9,388 nucleotides of DNA from assembly GCA_002352125.1 (NCBI GenBank), contig DEHU01000291.1, positions 1-9,388 of the forward strand. Direction: 5' to 3'. The stretch is from Competibacteraceae bacterium UBA2792 (lineage in GTDB: Bacteria; Pseudomonadota; Gammaproteobacteria; Competibacterales; Competibacteraceae). This document shows positions 8,214 to 9,388 of this stretch, in pieces. Below the pieces are notes generated by a model. It made no database searches and was not told the origin of the DNA. It was given only the letters and a program-made list of their open reading frames with translations. The position numbers and the translations under genes were made by a program. Within the stretch, counting starts at the first letter, position 1. Every line of letters begins with the position of its first letter.

Positions 8214-9388
8214 ATGCCCGCGCTTTCGGTTCGCGTGTCGGAAGATCCCGCCCGCCCGTTGGGACACGCCATCGTTACCCTCGATGGGTTGCCGCGCGGC
8301 TTGGAAACGTTCGAATTTGCCTTGAGCCGCCACGGTTTCGCGGCCAATCATCTCGGTCCGGACGGGTGGCAGGGCGCGGAATGTTGGCTGCAACCCGAGG
8401 AAGCCTGGTTCAGCGGCGAATCGCTGAAGTTCGTCGTCCATCCGGATTTGGTCTTCCAACTGGAAAACATGCCCTATCAACTGGCGATGCGAGGGCAGGG
8501 TTTGCCGGAAACCGCCACCGTGACGTTCGTCTGGCCGCTGCAACTGGAGCTCGAAGAGGGTACTGCCAGCGGCGAACGCAAAGTGGTCGGCGGCACGCGG
8601 GTCCATCCCGGTCCGGTACCGCGCTCCGAGCCGACGACCGGCGACGCGCCGGCGATGCAACCGCCGCCGTTGCCGTTGCCGGAGGTGGGCGGCGCGGATT
8701 TGAACATTCCGGACATGCCGATTCCCGAGATCGGCGCCGGTCTGGACGAAGCGAACGAGGATTCAACCCGCTTGGTGCTGCCTCGGCCCAGAGCGTCGAA
8801 GCCCGAGAAACCGGCGGGCCGTGCGGAGGCGTTGGGGGCGCAATCGTCAACTTCGGGGCTAACGATTCCGATCGATGTGGCGGCCACCCAGAAAGTACCG
8901 GGCCGCCTCGTGCCACCTTCGACTGGCGGCAGCCAGACCAGCCGGGCGACCAGCGTCAAACCGGCCGTCAAACCGGCGGCGCCGATTTCGGCGAAAGGGT
9001 CATCGCCTGCCGAACCTGTTCGGTCGGAATCCGGACCCGGTTTTTCCGAACCGGCCGTCAAACCGACGGCGGCGCCGATTTCGGCGAAAGGGTCACCGCC
9101 CGCCGAGCCTGCCCGGCTGGAATCGAAACCTGCGGTTTCCGGATCGGATGCAATCCAGGCGACTCCCGTAAAACGAAGCGGAATGACCGGGCTGCTCGTC
9201 GGGCTGCTGGCGTTGGCGGCGGTAGCGGTAGCAGGAGGTGGATGGTGGTGGTTCAGCCATCGATCCGGCGAGGAATCCACTACCGCCGTCGGCAGTAAGC
9301 CGGCCGATCCCATCGCCCCGGTCGTGCCGGCTGGCTCTCTTACCGCTCGCCAACCCAGTCCCGCGCCGGAGCCGAAACCGGCACCGGA
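8214..9388 (+). CDS. Unrecognised single-pass membrane protein with Pro/Ala-rich linker (3' end outside window)
   Basis: The frame is open from ATG 8214 to the window end (391 codons and 2 bases) without a stop, behind a well-spaced Shine-Dalgarno sequence. I do not recognise the family. Residues 1-115 form a compact, Trp-containing, strand-rich domain (LSVRVSED, HAIVTLDGL, FEFALSRHGF, LKFVVHPDLVFQLE, ATVTFVWPLQLELE). Residues 116-322 are a low-complexity linker rich in Pro, Ala and Ser with an imperfect internal repeat. A membrane helix at about 325-347 follows the basic KR and ends in GGGWWWFS, after which another Pro-rich stretch continues to the edge. Basic residues before the helix suggest a cytosolic N-terminus and a periplasmic C-terminus, with no signal peptide. 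This layout suits a membrane anchor that reaches into the cytosol to hold partners such as SrfC or SrfB. It could be a divergent SrfA-like or TonB-like linker protein, but I cannot show this. An Arg/Gly-rich frame (8366-9298) that overlaps it is a shadow. Confidence 0.8.
   Translation, partial: MPALSVRVSEDPARPLGHAIVTLDGLPRGLETFEFALSRHGFAANHLGPDGWQGAECWLQPEEAWFSGESLKFVVHPDLVFQLENMPYQLAMRGQGLPETATVTFVWPLQLELEEGTASGERKVVGGTRVHPGPVPRSEPTTGDAPAMQPPPLPLPEVGGADLNIPDMPIPEIGAGLDEANEDSTRLVLPRPRASKPEKPAGRAEALGAQSSTSGLTIPIDVAATQKVPGRLVPPSTGGSQTSRATSVKPAVKPAAPISAKGSSPAEPVRSESGPGFSEPAVKPTAAPISAKGSPPAEPARLESKPAVSGSDAIQATPVKRSGMTGLLVGLLALAAVAVAGGGWWWFSHRSGEESTTAVGSKPADPIAPVVPAGSLTARQPSPAPEPKPAP
8961..9122 (+). 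repeat. Imperfect direct repeat in the linker of the last gene
   Basis: Two copies lie in frame: 8961-9029 (23 codons) and 9051-9122 (24 codons), starting 90 bp apart. Both encode PAVKP(T)AAPISAKGS-PAEP-R-E; the second has one extra codon. The shared core from GGCGCCGATT to AAAGGGTCA is identical, and the 3' parts differ mostly at third positions. This indicates a fairly recent internal duplication in a disordered linker. Confidence 0.85.

Noticed and set aside
7800..8660. Long antisense open frame spanning the srfC 3' end and the following gap
   Set aside because: Its product is Arg-rich and low in pattern, it has no ribosome binding site, and it lies opposite two well-supported sense genes. 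It is a shadow frame in GC-rich DNA.
8366..9298. 310-codon open frame on the + strand within the last gene
   Set aside because: The Arg/Gly-rich translation, lack of a Shine-Dalgarno sequence and overlap with the frame starting at 8214 (good ribosome binding site, strand-rich domain and clear membrane helix) show it is out of frame.
8477..9313. Antisense frame with GGDPFAEIGAA-like repeats
   Set aside because: The repeats are the reverse reading of the direct repeat in the sense linker. There is no independent coding evidence.

Overview
The window (about 9.4 kb, moderately high GC) reads entirely on the + strand. It is a genomic segment built around a SrfB/SrfC-type locus. The SrfABC gene set was first named in Salmonella as SsrB-regulated putative virulence factors and is also found in many environmental proteobacteria. 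Promoter-like TACAAT boxes, codon usage and the multi-PAS GGDEF/EAL enzyme fit a proteobacterium, most likely gammaproteobacterial. I cannot name the genus from sequence alone. I see no tRNA, rRNA, CRISPR array, transposase or phage gene.

Layout: (1) 1-513, the C-terminal 170 residues of a protein best read as SrfB, cut by the window edge. (2) 544-1650, a four-helix membrane protein with a DUF3592 domain. (3) 1651-1853, a 203-bp gap with small hairpins, a TACAAT box and a strong Shine-Dalgarno sequence. (4) 1854-5447, a 1197-residue membrane-bound c-di-GMP enzyme (TM, Cache-like sensor, TM, HAMP, three PAS, GGDEF, EAL) with both catalytic motifs intact. (5) 5444-8056, SrfC, a large dynamin-like or TRAFAC-type GTPase with clear G1, G3 and G4 motifs; its ATG overlaps the stop of the c-di-GMP gene (ATGA). 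(6) 8057-8213, a 157-bp gap with nested inverted repeats and another TACAAT box. (7) 8214 to beyond 9388, an unrecognised single-pass membrane protein with a beta-rich N-terminal domain and a long Pro/Ala-rich linker containing an internal repeat, cut by the window edge.

How the parts may work together (inference): SrfB is thought to be an Hsp70/actin-fold ATPase and SrfC a GTPase, so the core is a two-NTPase cytosolic machine. The DUF3592 protein and the last protein could attach it to the inner membrane. The c-di-GMP enzyme sits inside the srfB-srfC interval and is translationally linked to srfC, so it could tie activity or expression of the complex to an extracytoplasmic signal. The enzyme's position and its overlap with srfC are the most unusual points of the window.
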